Position numbers and translations under genes: made by a program
Shown: piece by piece, positions 18,018 to 28,373 of the stretch
Position numbering within the stretch: the stretch's first letter is position 1
Layout: every line of letters starts with the position of its first letter
Notes under the pieces: generated by a model
Seen by the model: the letters and a program-made list of their open reading frames with translations, nothing else
Told to the model about the DNA's origin: nothing
The model's database searches: none
NCBI RefSeq assembly: GCF_947038635.1
Contig: NZ_CAMQXC010000013.1
Span: 1 to 34,549 of the forward strand
Reading direction: 5' to 3'
DNA length: 34,549 bases
Source: an uncultured Cetobacterium sp.
Lineage (GTDB): Bacteria; Fusobacteriota; Fusobacteriia; Fusobacteriales; Fusobacteriaceae

Positions 18018-20321
18018 ATGAGTAGATTACCTTTTTTACCTACTAGGGAAATGGTACTTTTCCCAGGAACAGCATCTCCTCTTTATGTTGGAAGAGAAAG
18101 AAGCTTATTAACGATGAATTTTGCAATGAAAACAAAAAATAAATTAGTTCTTAGTCTACAAAAAAATTCTTTAGAAGAAAATCCTGTTCTTCCTGAAGGA
18201 GTTCATAAGATTGGAGTTCTAGCAAATATTGTACAATCTATTCCTTTACCTAATAAAAGTATAAAAGTTCTTATTGAAGTTGATAAAAGAGTTCTTATTG
18301 AAGATGTTATTGAAGAAGATGGTATTTTATTTGCTGAGTATAGCGTTATATCAGCAACAGAAGAGTCATCACCTGAATTAACAGCTTTAAAGAGAAAAGT
18401 TATCACTTTATTTGAAGAATATTCTACATTAACTAATCAAGTCAGTGCAGAATTAATGGTTCAGTTAAAGGGTCTTAGAAAAGCTGGAAAAATTTTCGAT
18501 TCAATTGCCTTTAATTTAGAAATTGAAGAGAATTTAAAAGTAGAACTTTTAGAAATTTTAGATGTTAATATAAGAGGATATAGATTACTAGAAATTTTAA
18601 ATGATGAAATAGAAATTGCTTCTATTGAACAAAAAGTAGACCAAAAAGTTAAAGAGAAAATTAACGAAAGTCAAAAAAGTTACTTTATAAGAGAGAAAAT
18701 TAATACTCTTAGAGAAGAACTTGGAAAAACTGGTGGAGATGAAGAAACTGACGATCTTTATGATAAAGTTAAAAATTCTCCATTACCTGAAGATGCAAAA
18801 CAAAAACTTGAAGCTGAGTTAAAAAAACTTGGAAAAATGGCACCATACTCTGCTGAAGCTACAGTTTCTAGAGCATATATTGAGTCAGTTTTAGAGCTTC
18901 CTTGGGGTGTTATTACTCCGGAAACTTTAGATTTAAAAATTGCTCATGATGTTTTAGAAAAAGATCATTATGGATTAAAAGATGTTAAAGATAGAATATT
19001 AGATTATTTAGCTGTTAAAAAATTAAATCCAAATATGAAGGGAACTATCCTTTGTTTAGCTGGACCTCCTGGAGTAGGTAAAACATCTTTAGCTAAGTCT
19101 GTCGCTGATTCTCTTGGTAGAAATTTTGTTAGAGTTTCTCTTGGTGGAGTTAGAGACGAAGCTGAAATAAGAGGTCATAGAAGAACATATATTGGATCTA
19201 TGCCAGGAAGAATTATCAAAGCTATTAAAAATGCTGGTAGTGTTAATCCTGTTATTCTACTTGATGAAATCGATAAAATGTCTAGTGATTTTAAAGGAGA
19301 TCCTGCTTCAGCTATGTTAGAAGTTCTAGACCCCGAGCAAAATAAGCACTTTGAAGATCACTATTTAGATATGCCTTTTGATTTATCTAAAGTTTTCTTT
19401 GTTGCCACTGCTAATGATTTAAGAAGTATTCCTGGACCTTTAAGAGATAGAATGGAGATTATCAATCTTTCTTCATATACAGAGTTTGAAAAATTACATA
19501 TTGCTAATAATTATCTAATTAAGCAAGCTCAAAACGAAAATGGTCTAAATAATATAAAAATCAGTATAACTGATAAAGCTGTATTAAAAATAATCGATGA
19601 GTATACTAAAGAGGCTGGAGTTAGAAACTTAAAAAGAGAGATTTCATCTTTATTCAGAAAAGTAGCTAGAAAAGTTATTGATACAGAAGTTAAATCAGTT
19701 AGTATAAATGTAAAAAATCTTGAGTCTTATTTAGGTCACCCTAAATTTAGACCTGAAAAAATGAAAAAAGCAGTTTCAAAAGTTGGAGTAGTTAATGGTT
19801 TAGCTTGGACATCTGTTGGTGGAATGACTCTTGAAGTTCAAGGGGTTCAAATTCCAGGTAAAGGAAATCTTTCTCTAACTGGTACTCTTGGAAATGTTAT
19901 GAAAGAATCTGCAATGGTTGCATTTACATATCTAAAAGCTAACCTTGATAAATTCCAAATTGATTCAACTGTTTTAGAGAAAAAAGATATACATCTTCAT
20001 TTCCCAGAAGGAGCTACACCAAAAGATGGTCCATCTGCTGGTACTGCCATAACTACAACAATTCTATCTGTTTTAACAGGAAGAAAAGTTAAGCAAACAT
20101 TTGCTATGACTGGTGAAATTACAATTACTGGTGAAGTTTTACCTGTTGGTGGAATTAAGGAAAAAGTTATTGGTGCTCATAGAGCGGGAATTAAAAATAT
20201 AATTTTACCTGATGACAATAAAGTTGATGTTGAAGAAATTCCAGAGGAAGTAATGAAGGATATAAAAATATACTTTGCCTCAACATATGAAGATGTTGAA
20301 AAACTTGCTCTTGAAAAATAA
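18018..20321 (+). CDS. lon: ATP-dependent endopeptidase Lon
   Basis: 767 aa; LON N-domain, AAA GPPGVGKT, catalytic Ser in GPSAGTA. Confidence 0.98.
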   Translation: MSRLPFLPTREMVLFPGTASPLYVGRERSLLTMNFAMKTKNKLVLSLQKNSLEENPVLPEGVHKIGVLANIVQSIPLPNKSIKVLIEVDKRVLIEDVIEEDGILFAEYSVISATEESSPELTALKRKVITLFEEYSTLTNQVSAELMVQLKGLRKAGKIFDSIAFNLEIEENLKVELLEILDVNIRGYRLLEILNDEIEIASIEQKVDQKVKEKINESQKSYFIREKINTLREELGKTGGDEETDDLYDKVKNSPLPEDAKQKLEAELKKLGKMAPYSAEATVSRAYIESVLELPWGVITPETLDLKIAHDVLEKDHYGLKDVKDRILDYLAVKKLNPNMKGTILCLAGPPGVGKTSLAKSVADSLGRNFVRVSLGGVRDEAEIRGHRRTYIGSMPGRIIKAIKNAGSVNPVILLDEIDKMSSDFKGDPASAMLEVLDPEQNKHFEDHYLDMPFDLSKVFFVATANDLRSIPGPLRDRMEIINLSSYTEFEKLHIANNYLIKQAQNENGLNNIKISITDKAVLKIIDEYTKEAGVRNLKREISSLFRKVARKVIDTEVKSVSINVKNLESYLGHPKFRPEKMKKAVSKVGVVNGLAWTSVGGMTLEVQGVQIPGKGNLSLTGTLGNVMKESAMVAFTYLKANLDKFQIDSTVLEKKDIHLHFPEGATPKDGPSAGTAITTTILSVLTGRKVKQTFAMTGEITITGEVLPVGGIKEKVIGAHRAGIKNIILPDDNKVDVEEIPEEVMKDIKIYFASTYEDVEKLALEK

Positions 20322-20338
20322 TGAAAAGAGGTAACACA

Positions 20339-20932
20339 ATGAATATAAAACAAGCAGATTTTACTAAATCAGCTGTATTTGAAAAAGATTATCCTGAAGA
20401 GCTAAATCATATTGAATTTGCCTTTGTAGGAAGATCTAATGTTGGAAAATCATCTCTTATAAATAGTATTACAGGAAGAAATAAATTAGCTAAAACTAGT
20501 AAAACTCCAGGAAGAACTCAGTTAATTAACTATTTTCTAATCAACAAAGAATTTTTCTTTGTTGATTTACCTGGGTATGGTTTTGCTAAAGTTCCTAAGG
20601 AGATGAAAAAAGAATGGGGATTAACTATGGAAAGATACCTTGCTAGTCCTAGAAAAAAACTTGTTTTTGTTCTACTAGATATAAGAAGAATTCCTAGTGG
20701 TGAAGATCTTGAAATGCTTAATTGGTTAGATCATTATGGAACTCCATTTAAAATAATTTTTACAAAAATGGACAAAGTTTCTAATAATGATAAATTTAAA
20801 GCTTTAAAAGATATTAGAACAAAAATTGATTTCCATAATGATGACGTCTTCTTCCACTCATCATTAAACAATAACGGAAAAGAACAAATTTTAAATTATA
20901 TTGAAAGTTGTTTAGAGGGAGAAATTGAATAG
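20339..20932 (+). CDS. engB: Ribosome biogenesis GTP-binding protein YihA/YsxC (EngB)
   Basis: GTPase motifs GRSNVGKSSLINS, DLPGYG, TKMDK. The track starts at 20321 overlapping the lon stop; ATG 20339 has AGAGG upstream. Confidence 0.95.
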   Translation: MNIKQADFTKSAVFEKDYPEELNHIEFAFVGRSNVGKSSLINSITGRNKLAKTSKTPGRTQLINYFLINKEFFFVDLPGYGFAKVPKEMKKEWGLTMERYLASPRKKLVFVLLDIRRIPSGEDLEMLNWLDHYGTPFKIIFTKMDKVSNNDKFKALKDIRTKIDFHNDDVFFHSSLNNNGKEQILNYIESCLEGEIE

Positions 20933-20943
20933 GAGGATTTAAA

Positions 20944-23873
20944 ATGAACGAATTAGCAACTACTTATTCCCCTAATGAAATAGAGGGAAAATGGTATAAA
21001 TATTGGGAGGAATCAAACTTTTTTGCAGCAACTTTAGATGATAGTAAACCAAACTACTCTATAGTTATTCCACCTCCAAATGTAACTGGTATATTACATA
21101 TGGGACATATCCTTAATAACAGTATTCAAGATGTACTTGTTAGATATAAAAGAATGAGTGGATATAACACTCTTTGGATGCCTGGAACTGACCATGCTGG
21201 TATTGCAACTCAAAATAAAGTTGAAAGAAAATTGGCTGACGAAGGTTTAACTAAAGAGGATTTAGGTAGAGAAGAGTTTATTAAACAAGTTTGGGAATGG
21301 AAAGAGCAATATGGTAGTGTTATCACAACTCAGCTTAGAAAAATAGGAGCTTCTTTAGATTGGAAAAGAGAAAGATTCACAATGGATCAAGGTCTTTCTG
21401 AATCTGTTAAAGATATTTTCATCAAACTTTTCAATGATGGATTAATATATCAAGGTGAATATATGGTTAACTGGTGTCCTAGATGTGGTACTGCATTAGC
21501 TGATGATGAAGTTGATCATGAAGAAAAAGCTGGTTCACTATGGAATATTAAATACCCTGTTAAAGATTCTGATGAATTTTTAATTATAGCTACTACAAGA
21601 CCTGAAACTATGCTTGCTGACGTGGCTATTGCAGTTAATCCAAATGATGAAAGATATTCTCATCTTGTTGGTAAAAATGTAGTTTTACCTCTTGTTGGAA
21701 GAGAAATTCCTGTTATTGCTGATGAATATGTTGACATAGAATTTGGAACTGGAGCTCTTAAAATAACTCTGATGATGAAGTTGATCATGAAGAAAAAGCT
21801 GGTTCACTATGGAATATTAAATACCCTGTTAAAGATTCTGATGAATTTTTAATTATAGCTACTACAAGACCTGAAACTATGCTTGCTGACGTGGCTATTG
21901 CAGTTAATCCAAATGATGAAAGATATTCTCATCTTGTTGGTAAAAATGTAGTTTTACCTCTTGTTGGAAGAGAAATTCCTGTTATTGCTGATGAATATGT
22001 TGACATAGAATTTGGAACTGGAGCTCTTAAAATAACTCCTGCTCATGATCCTAACGACTTTGCTTTAGGACAAAAGTTTAATCTACCTATCATCAATATG
22101 ATGACTCCTGATGGAAAAGTTGTTAACGATTATCCTGCATATGCTGGAATGGATAGATTTGATGCTAGAAAGAAAATCGTTTCTGACTTAGAAGAGCAAG
22201 GATTACTTGTTAAGATTGAGTCTCACTCACACAATGTTGGAGGATGCTATAGATGTAACACTGTTGTTGAACCAAGAGTTTCAAAACAATGGTTTGTTAA
22301 AATGGAACCTCTAGCAGAAAAAGCTTTAGAAGTTGTTAGAAATGGAAAAGTAAAACTTATGCCTAAAAGATGGGAAAAAGTTTACTATAACTGGCTAGAG
22401 AATATTAGAGACTGGTGTATCTCTAGACAAATCTGGTGGGGACATAGAATACCTGCTTGGTATGGACCTGATATGCATATTTTTGTTGCTAAAACAGAAG
22501 AGGAAGCTTATACTCAAGCTAAAGCTCACTATGGTAAAGATGTTGAATTAACTCAAGAAACAGACGTTTTAGACACATGGTTCTCATCTGCTTTATGGCC
22601 ATTCTCAACTTTAGGTTGGCCTGAAAAAACAGTTGAATTAGAAAAGTTCTACCCTACTTCTACATTAGTAACTGGTGCTGACATTTTATTCTTCTGGGTT
22701 GCTAGAATGGTAATGTTTGGTATGTATACTATGGACGATATTCCTTTTGAAAATGTTTATCTACATGGAATAGTTAGAGATGAAGTTGGTAGAAAAATGT
22801 CTAAATCATTAGGTAACTCACCAGATCCATTAAATTTAATTGGAGAATACGGTGCTGATGCTATTAGATTTACAATGATTTACAATACTTCTCAAGGTCA
22901 AGATGTTCATTTCTCTGAAAAATTAATAGAGATGGGTAGAAACTTTGCTAATAAAATCTGGAACGTTTCAAGATTTGTTCTTATGAACCTTGAAGATTTC
23001 GATATAAAATCATTTGATAAATCAAATGTTCAACTTGAATTAGTTGATGAGTGGATTTTCTCTAAATTAAATAAAACTTCTAAAGATGTTGCTGATAAAT
23101 TAGAAAAATTCCAATTAGATGAAGCTGCTAAATCAATCTATGAGTTCTTAAGAGGAGACTTCTGTGACTGGTATGTTGAATTAGCTAAGGTTAGATTATA
23201 TAACAAAGAGGAATCAGGAGTTAAATCTAGACAAACTGCTCAATATGTTCTATGGACAGTTTTAGAAGCTGGATTAAAACTTTTACATCCATTTATGCCA
23301 TTTATTACTGAAGAAATTTGGCAAAAAATAAAAGTAAATGGAGAAACTATAATGCTTGCTGATTACCCAGTTTGTAATGATTCTCTTGTAAGCGATGATA
23401 AAGAAAAAGCTTTTGAATATATTCAAGGTTTAATCTCATCATTAAGAAATATTAGAGCAGAAAGAGGAATCTCTCCAGCTAAAGAAGCAAAAGTTGTTAT
23501 CAGAACTTCTAACCCTACAGAATTAGAAACATTAAAAGCTAATGAGTTATTTATAACTAAACTTGCTAAAATTGAAGAATTAACTGTAGGAACTGATCTT
23601 GCTACTCCTGAACAAAGTGGATTCAGAGTAAATGGAAATTCTGAGGTATTCATGATTTTAACTGGTCTTCTAGATGTTGAAACAGAAATCAAAAAGATTA
23701 ATGAGCAACTTGAAAAAGTTAAAAAAGATTTAGATAAGGTTAATGCTAAACTTTCTGATGAAAGATTTACATCTAAAGCTCCAGCTCATATCTTAGATAG
23801 AGAAAAAAGAATCCAAGAAGAGTTCCAAGATAAGTATGATAAACTAATGGAAAACTTAAAAAATTTCCAATAA
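20944..23873 (+). pseudogene. valS: Valyl-tRNA synthetase, frameshifted by an internal 269-bp tandem duplication (possible assembly error)
   Basis: ORF 20944-21852 carries the ValRS N-terminus (PPPNVTGILHMGHILNN); ORF 21879-23873 carries the remainder (GRKMSKSLGNSPDP). Deleting one 269-bp copy gives 2930-269=2661 bp, i.e. 887 codons including stop. Confidence 0.95.
21500..22037. repeat. Perfect direct tandem duplication, 2 x 269 bp (21500-21768 and 21769-22037)
   Basis: Both copies begin ctgatgatgaagttgatcatgaag and end ggagctcttaaaataact; no mismatches seen by eye. Confidence 0.96.
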
Positions 23874-23896
23874 TAGTATCACTTTAAAGCTTTTTA

Positions 23897-23929
23897 AGTA
23901 GTAGGAATTTACTTCCTACTACTTTTTTT
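23897..23929 (+). terminator. Intrinsic terminator after valS
   Basis: AGTAGTAGGAA-TTTAC-TTCCTACTACT followed by TTTTTT. Confidence 0.9.
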
Positions 23930-24012
23930 AAATAAATTGTATTCATTATGTTAAAATTATGCTAAAATAGAATGGTAACTATACATAATAATAATAGTTG
24001 GGAGTGATACAA

Positions 24013-24879
24013 TTGGATTTACATTATTTAAGAATATTTTATGAGGTAGCTAAAGAAAAAAGTTTTACTAAAGCAGCTAATAAATTATACATAAATCAAT
24101 CGGCGGTTTCGATACAAGTTAAAAAATTTGAGGAGATTTTAAACTCTAAACTTTTTGATAGAAGTTCTAAGAAGATAAAATTAACTTACACTGGGGAAGC
24201 TCTTTTTAAAATGGCAGAAGAAATTTTTGAAAAAGTTAAAAGAGCTGAAAAAGAGATGGAAAGAATTATCAATTTAGATAAAGCTAAAATATCTATTGGA
24301 GCTACATCTGTTATTGGTGAACCTTTACTTCCTCTTTTAATGAAAGATTTTATCTCTTTACACGATGAAATTGAATATGATATTACTATTTCTACTAAAG
24401 CTTGGCTTTTAAAATTATTAAAAGAAGGAGAGTTAGATATACTTCTAATCGATGAAGAGCATATAACTGATCCTAATTTAGAGGTTATTACTGTAGGTTC
24501 TGTTCCTTATATTCTTGTTGGTACAAAAAATACACAAAAATTAGAAACAGTTTCTAAAGAGCCATTAATTTCTAGAAAAAATATCTATAATAACGATAAA
24601 GCTATTAGTCATTTAGAGGATAAAAATCATATTTGCTTCAATACAAAAATACCTGTGCTTGGTAACTTAGGAGTTATTAAAGGAATGGTTAAAGAGGGTA
24701 TCGGTAACGTTATTCTTCCTTATTATGCTGTATATAAAGAGATACAAAGTGATGAATTTAAAGTTATTAGAACTATTGATGAAGTTACAGACTCTTATCA
24801 AATTGTTATAACTAAAGATAAAAAAAATCTTGCACACATTATTAAATTTATTAATTTTGTTAAAAATTTTAAACTTTAA
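24013..24879 (+). CDS. LysR-family transcriptional regulator
   Basis: MDLHYLRIFYEVAKEKSFTKAANKLYINQSAVSIQVKKFEEIL...LFDRSSKKIKLT is a typical LysR wHTH. TTG at 24013 follows GGAGTGAT, so the track start (23998) is probably too early. Confidence 0.93.
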   Translation: MDLHYLRIFYEVAKEKSFTKAANKLYINQSAVSIQVKKFEEILNSKLFDRSSKKIKLTYTGEALFKMAEEIFEKVKRAEKEMERIINLDKAKISIGATSVIGEPLLPLLMKDFISLHDEIEYDITISTKAWLLKLLKEGELDILLIDEEHITDPNLEVITVGSVPYILVGTKNTQKLETVSKEPLISRKNIYNNDKAISHLEDKNHICFNTKIPVLGNLGVIKGMVKEGIGNVILPYYAVYKEIQSDEFKVIRTIDEVTDSYQIVITKDKKNLAHIIKFINFVKNFKL

Positions 24880-24902
24880 TTTTTGTAATTTAGGAGGCTA
24901 AT

Positions 24903-25478
24903 ATGAATTTATTAGATTCGTATAAAATAACAGCTTCTCTTTTAGAAAACTTTATAAAAGAGGAAGCAGAAAAAAAAGAAACAGAAAAAGTAGCTAAAGA
25001 TTTAGCTAATATATTTCAATTAGGAAATAAAGTTCTAATCTGTGGAAATGGTGGTAGTAACTGTGATGCTCTACATTTTGCAGAGGAATTTACTGGAAGA
25101 TTTAGACAAGATAGAAGAGCATTACCTGCTATATCTTTATCTGATTCATCACATATTACTTGTGTTGGAAACGATTACGGTTTTGATTATATATTTTCTA
25201 GAGGAGTTGAAGCTTACGGTAAAGAGGGAGATATGTTTATTGGTATCTCTACAAGTGGAAACTCTGCAAATGTTATAAAAGCTGTTGAAGCAGCTAAAAA
25301 AATGGGACTTAAAACTTGTGTTCTTCTTGGTAAAGACGGAGGAAAACTTAAGGGGATGTGCGATTATGAATTTATCATTCCTGGAAATACTTCTGATAGA
25401 ATTCAAGAGATACACATGATGATACTACATATTATCATTGAAGGTGTAGAAAAAATAATGTTCCCTGAAAATTATTAA
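24903..25478 (+). CDS. gmhA: SIS-domain phosphoheptose isomerase (sedoheptulose-7-phosphate isomerase)
   Basis: 191 aa; ICGNGGSNCDALHFAEEFTGRF, GISTSGNSANV, DRIQEIHMMILHIIIEGVE are GmhA-like. Confidence 0.88.
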   Translation: MNLLDSYKITASLLENFIKEEAEKKETEKVAKDLANIFQLGNKVLICGNGGSNCDALHFAEEFTGRFRQDRRALPAISLSDSSHITCVGNDYGFDYIFSRGVEAYGKEGDMFIGISTSGNSANVIKAVEAAKKMGLKTCVLLGKDGGKLKGMCDYEFIIPGNTSDRIQEIHMMILHIIIEGVEKIMFPENY

Positions 25479-25505
25479 AAATACCCTTTTTAGGGTATTT
25501 TTTTT
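25477..25505 (+). terminator. Intrinsic terminator after gmhA
   Basis: AAAATACCCT-TTTT-AGGGTATTTT followed by a T-run, running up to the next RBS. Confidence 0.8.
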
Positions 25506-25517
25506 GAGGTGATTTAT

Positions 25518-26354
25518 ATGTTTTTTAAATTAATTTTCGTCTTATTAATTTCTATGTTCTCCTTTTCTTTTTCAATAGAATCGGAAAATAAAGCTTATAT
25601 TGGTAGCTTTAATACTCTAAGATTAGGAAAAGTAACTAAGGATTATGAACATTTAGCAAAATCTATTGAACCTTTTGACATTGTTGGTTTAGTAGAAGTT
25701 ATGAATAAAAAAGGACTCTTTAAACTTCTATCTGAAGTTGAAAAAATAAGTAATTCAAAATGGGGATATGAAATTTCTCCTTACCCTGTTGGTACTGATG
25801 AGTATAAAGAATATTATGCTTTTTTATATAAAAAAAATAAGGTCGATTTTATTAAAAGTGAAGGTTTTTATCCTGATGAAAATGATGATTTTATTCGTGA
25901 ACCATATGGTGCTACATTTAAAATTAATAATTTTGATTTCACTTATATTTTAATACATTCTATATATGGAAAAAAAATATCTCAAAGACAATTTGAAGCA
26001 CAAAAACTTATCAATGTTTATAATTATTTTCAAAATTTAGATTCTAATGAAAATGACATTTTAATTGGAGGAGACTTTAATTTACCTGCTAATGATTCAG
26101 CTTTTGAGAATATTTTAAATCATAGGGATGATATCATTTATACTTTAGATCCCTCTATTAAAACAACTGTTGGAACTAAAGGTTTTGCCAACTCCTATGA
26201 TAATATTTTTATTTCAAAAAAATATACTCAAGAATTCAAAGGAGAAAGTGGTGCATTAGATATTACTAGAGGAGATTTTATCAAAACAAGAAAGGAGGTT
26301 TCTGATCATCTACCAATTTTTATTGTTGTAGATACAGAAATTGATGATGACTAA
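25518..26354 (+). CDS. Exported endonuclease/exonuclease/phosphatase (DNase I-like) family protein
   Basis: N-term MFFKLIFVLLISMFSFSFS resembles a signal peptide; motifs IGSFNTLRLG, DIVGLVEV, LIGGDFNLPA, VSDHLPIFI match the EEP fold. ATG 25518 has GAGGTG upstream. Confidence 0.87.
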   Translation: MFFKLIFVLLISMFSFSFSIESENKAYIGSFNTLRLGKVTKDYEHLAKSIEPFDIVGLVEVMNKKGLFKLLSEVEKISNSKWGYEISPYPVGTDEYKEYYAFLYKKNKVDFIKSEGFYPDENDDFIREPYGATFKINNFDFTYILIHSIYGKKISQRQFEAQKLINVYNYFQNLDSNENDILIGGDFNLPANDSAFENILNHRDDIIYTLDPSIKTTVGTKGFANSYDNIFISKKYTQEFKGESGALDITRGDFIKTRKEVSDHLPIFIVVDTEIDDD

Positions 26355-26976
26355 AGCTTTTATATTTTTAAATGGAGATTTTCCTAATTGCAAAGATTTT
26401 TATAACACTTTAAATATTAATACCGAGCATCTTTTTTGTGCTGATGGGGGTGCTAAAAAAGCACTTGAATTAAATTATATTCCTAAAGAAGTTTGGGGTG
26501 ACTTTGACTCTTTAGATCAAACATCTTTAGATTTACTAAAATCTAACAATGTTATTATAAAAAAATTTAATAAGGATAAAGATTTTACTGATGGTGAGCT
26601 TTTAATATCATACGTGACCTCTTTAAATTATGATGAAATCTATGTTATCGGTGGTCTAGGTGGTCGAATAGACCATATGCTAACAAATATAAACCTTATT
26701 TTTAAATATAACAATATCATTTTTATAGATAGATTTGAAATACTATTTTTAGTAAAACCTAAATTTACTCTTAAAAATAATTTAAATAAAAGAATCTCTT
26801 TTATTCCTTTTTCAGATACTATTGAAAATCTTACTTTAGAAGGATTTCTCTATCCTCTTAAAAATCATACCTTAAAAAGAGGAGACTCGACATGTTTAAG
26901 TAATATTATTACTTCTGAAGAAGCTTTTGTATCTTTTAGTTCTGGTAAGCTTCTTGGTGCGTTAAGTTTAGATTGA
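26344..26976 (+). CDS. thiN: Thiamine pyrophosphokinase
   Basis: CADGGAKKALE, WGDFDSL, KDKDFTDGELLI, GGLGGRIDHMLTNI; start overlaps the end of the preceding CDS (exact ATG ambiguous, 26344 or 26347). Confidence 0.9.
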   Translation: MMTKAFIFLNGDFPNCKDFYNTLNINTEHLFCADGGAKKALELNYIPKEVWGDFDSLDQTSLDLLKSNNVIIKKFNKDKDFTDGELLISYVTSLNYDEIYVIGGLGGRIDHMLTNINLIFKYNNIIFIDRFEILFLVKPKFTLKNNLNKRISFIPFSDTIENLTLEGFLYPLKNHTLKRGDSTCLSNIITSEEAFVSFSSGKLLGALSLD

Positions 26977-27037
26977 CAATACTCTTAAAATAATGTAGGC
27001 TATTTAATAGTATAAAATTTTAGGGAGGATTTTAATA

Positions 27038-28270
27038 ATGACTAATTTATCAACAAAAAGTAAACTTTTACTTGGGATTCAACATGTACTAGCTATGTTT
27101 GGAGCTACTGTTCTAGTTCCATTTTTAACTGGTTTAAATCCATCAGTAGCTTTACTTTCAGCAGGTATAGGAACACTACTTTTTCATCTTTGTACAAAAG
27201 GAATTGTTCCTGTTTTTTTAGGATCATCATTTGCTTTTATAGGAGCTTTAGCTCTTGTTTTAAAAGAAGAGGGAATTGCTGCTATTAAAGGTGGGGTTAT
27301 CTCTGCTGGTTTCGTTTATATTTTTATGTCTTGGATGATTAAAGTTTTTGGTGTTGAAAAAATAAAATCGTTCTTTCCACCTGTTGTTGTTGGACCTATT
27401 ATAATGGTTATTGGATTAAGATTAAGTCCAGTAGCTCTATCTATGGCAGGATATTCAAATGGACACTTTGATTTAAAAAGCCTTATTGTTGCTCTTATAG
27501 TTGTAATTTCTATGATAACTATTTCAATCTTAGAAAAGTCATTTTTTAGATTAGTTCCAATTTTAATCTCTGTTATTCTTGGATATATCGTTTCTATTTT
27601 CTTAGGATTAGTGGATTTTGCACCTATCGCTGCTGCAAATTGGATTGGTTTTTCTAGTAATGCATTAAAAGATTTACTAACTTTACCTAAATTTTCTGCA
27701 ACAGCTATTTTAGCAATTGCACCTATTGCATTAGTTGTTTTTATTGAACATATTGGAGATATTACAACAAATGGAGCTGTCGTTGGTAAAGATTTCTTTA
27801 AAAATCCTGGTATTTCAAGAACATTATTAGGAGATGGAGTTGCTACTGTCGCTGCTGGATTCTTAGGCGGACCTGCTAATACAACTTATGGAGAAAATAC
27901 TGGTGTTCTTGCTGTTACTAAAGTTTATGACCCTGCTATTTTAAGAATTGCAGCTTGTTATGCAATTGTTCTAAGCTTTATTGGAAAATTTGGAGTTATT
28001 TTACAAACTATCCCAACTCCAGTTATGGGAGGAATATCTATTATACTATTTGGTATGATTGCTTCTGTTGGAGTTAGAACTGTTATAGATGCTGAAATTG
28101 ATTTTTCTCATTCTAGAAATCTTTTAATTGCATCTCTTATATTTGTTTTAGGAATTGCTATTGATAATATTATTATTTGGAAAACAGTTTCTTTATCTGG
28201 ACTTGCTATTGCAGCTCTAATTGGAGTTTTCTTAAATAAAATATTACCTAAAGATCAACTAGATAGTTAA
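27038..28270 (+). CDS. uraA: Uracil permease / NCS2 nucleobase transporter
   Basis: 410 aa membrane protein; GIQHVLAMFGATVLVPFLTGL, EHIGDITTNGAVVGKDFFKNPGISRTLLGDGVAT, GGPANTTYGENTGVLAVTK. Confidence 0.93.
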   Translation: MTNLSTKSKLLLGIQHVLAMFGATVLVPFLTGLNPSVALLSAGIGTLLFHLCTKGIVPVFLGSSFAFIGALALVLKEEGIAAIKGGVISAGFVYIFMSWMIKVFGVEKIKSFFPPVVVGPIIMVIGLRLSPVALSMAGYSNGHFDLKSLIVALIVVISMITISILEKSFFRLVPILISVILGYIVSIFLGLVDFAPIAAANWIGFSSNALKDLLTLPKFSATAILAIAPIALVVFIEHIGDITTNGAVVGKDFFKNPGISRTLLGDGVATVAAGFLGGPANTTYGENTGVLAVTKVYDPAILRIAACYAIVLSFIGKFGVILQTIPTPVMGGISIILFGMIASVGVRTVIDAEIDFSHSRNLLIASLIFVLGIAIDNIIIWKTVSLSGLAIAALIGVFLNKILPKDQLDS

Positions 28271-28285
28271 TAAAAAAATCTATTA

Positions 28286-28330
28286 AAATAGGAAGAAGTT
28301 TGAAGCTTTTCTTCCTATTTTTTATTTTTT
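28286..28330 (+). terminator. Intrinsic terminator after uraA
   Basis: AAATAGGAAGAA ... TTCTTCCTATTT followed by TTTTATTTTTT. Confidence 0.8.
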
Positions 28331-28373
28331 GTTGTAATATATAAAATATAATAAAGGAATATAGGGGGATTAG

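Noticed and set aside
20944-23873. Natural two-subunit (split) valyl-tRNA synthetase
   Set aside because: The break coincides exactly with a perfect out-of-frame duplication, the two ORFs share duplicated editing-domain sequence, and the second ORF has no RBS. Duplication error or mutation explains it better.
25042-25415. Alternative-frame ORFs within gmhA
   Set aside because: Shadow ORFs of a supported coding frame.
26973-27037. TTGACA (26973) as a promoter for uraA and possible pyrimidine attenuator
   Set aside because: No good -10 at 16-18 nt spacing (TAGGCT only) and the leader is too short for a PyrR-type attenuator.
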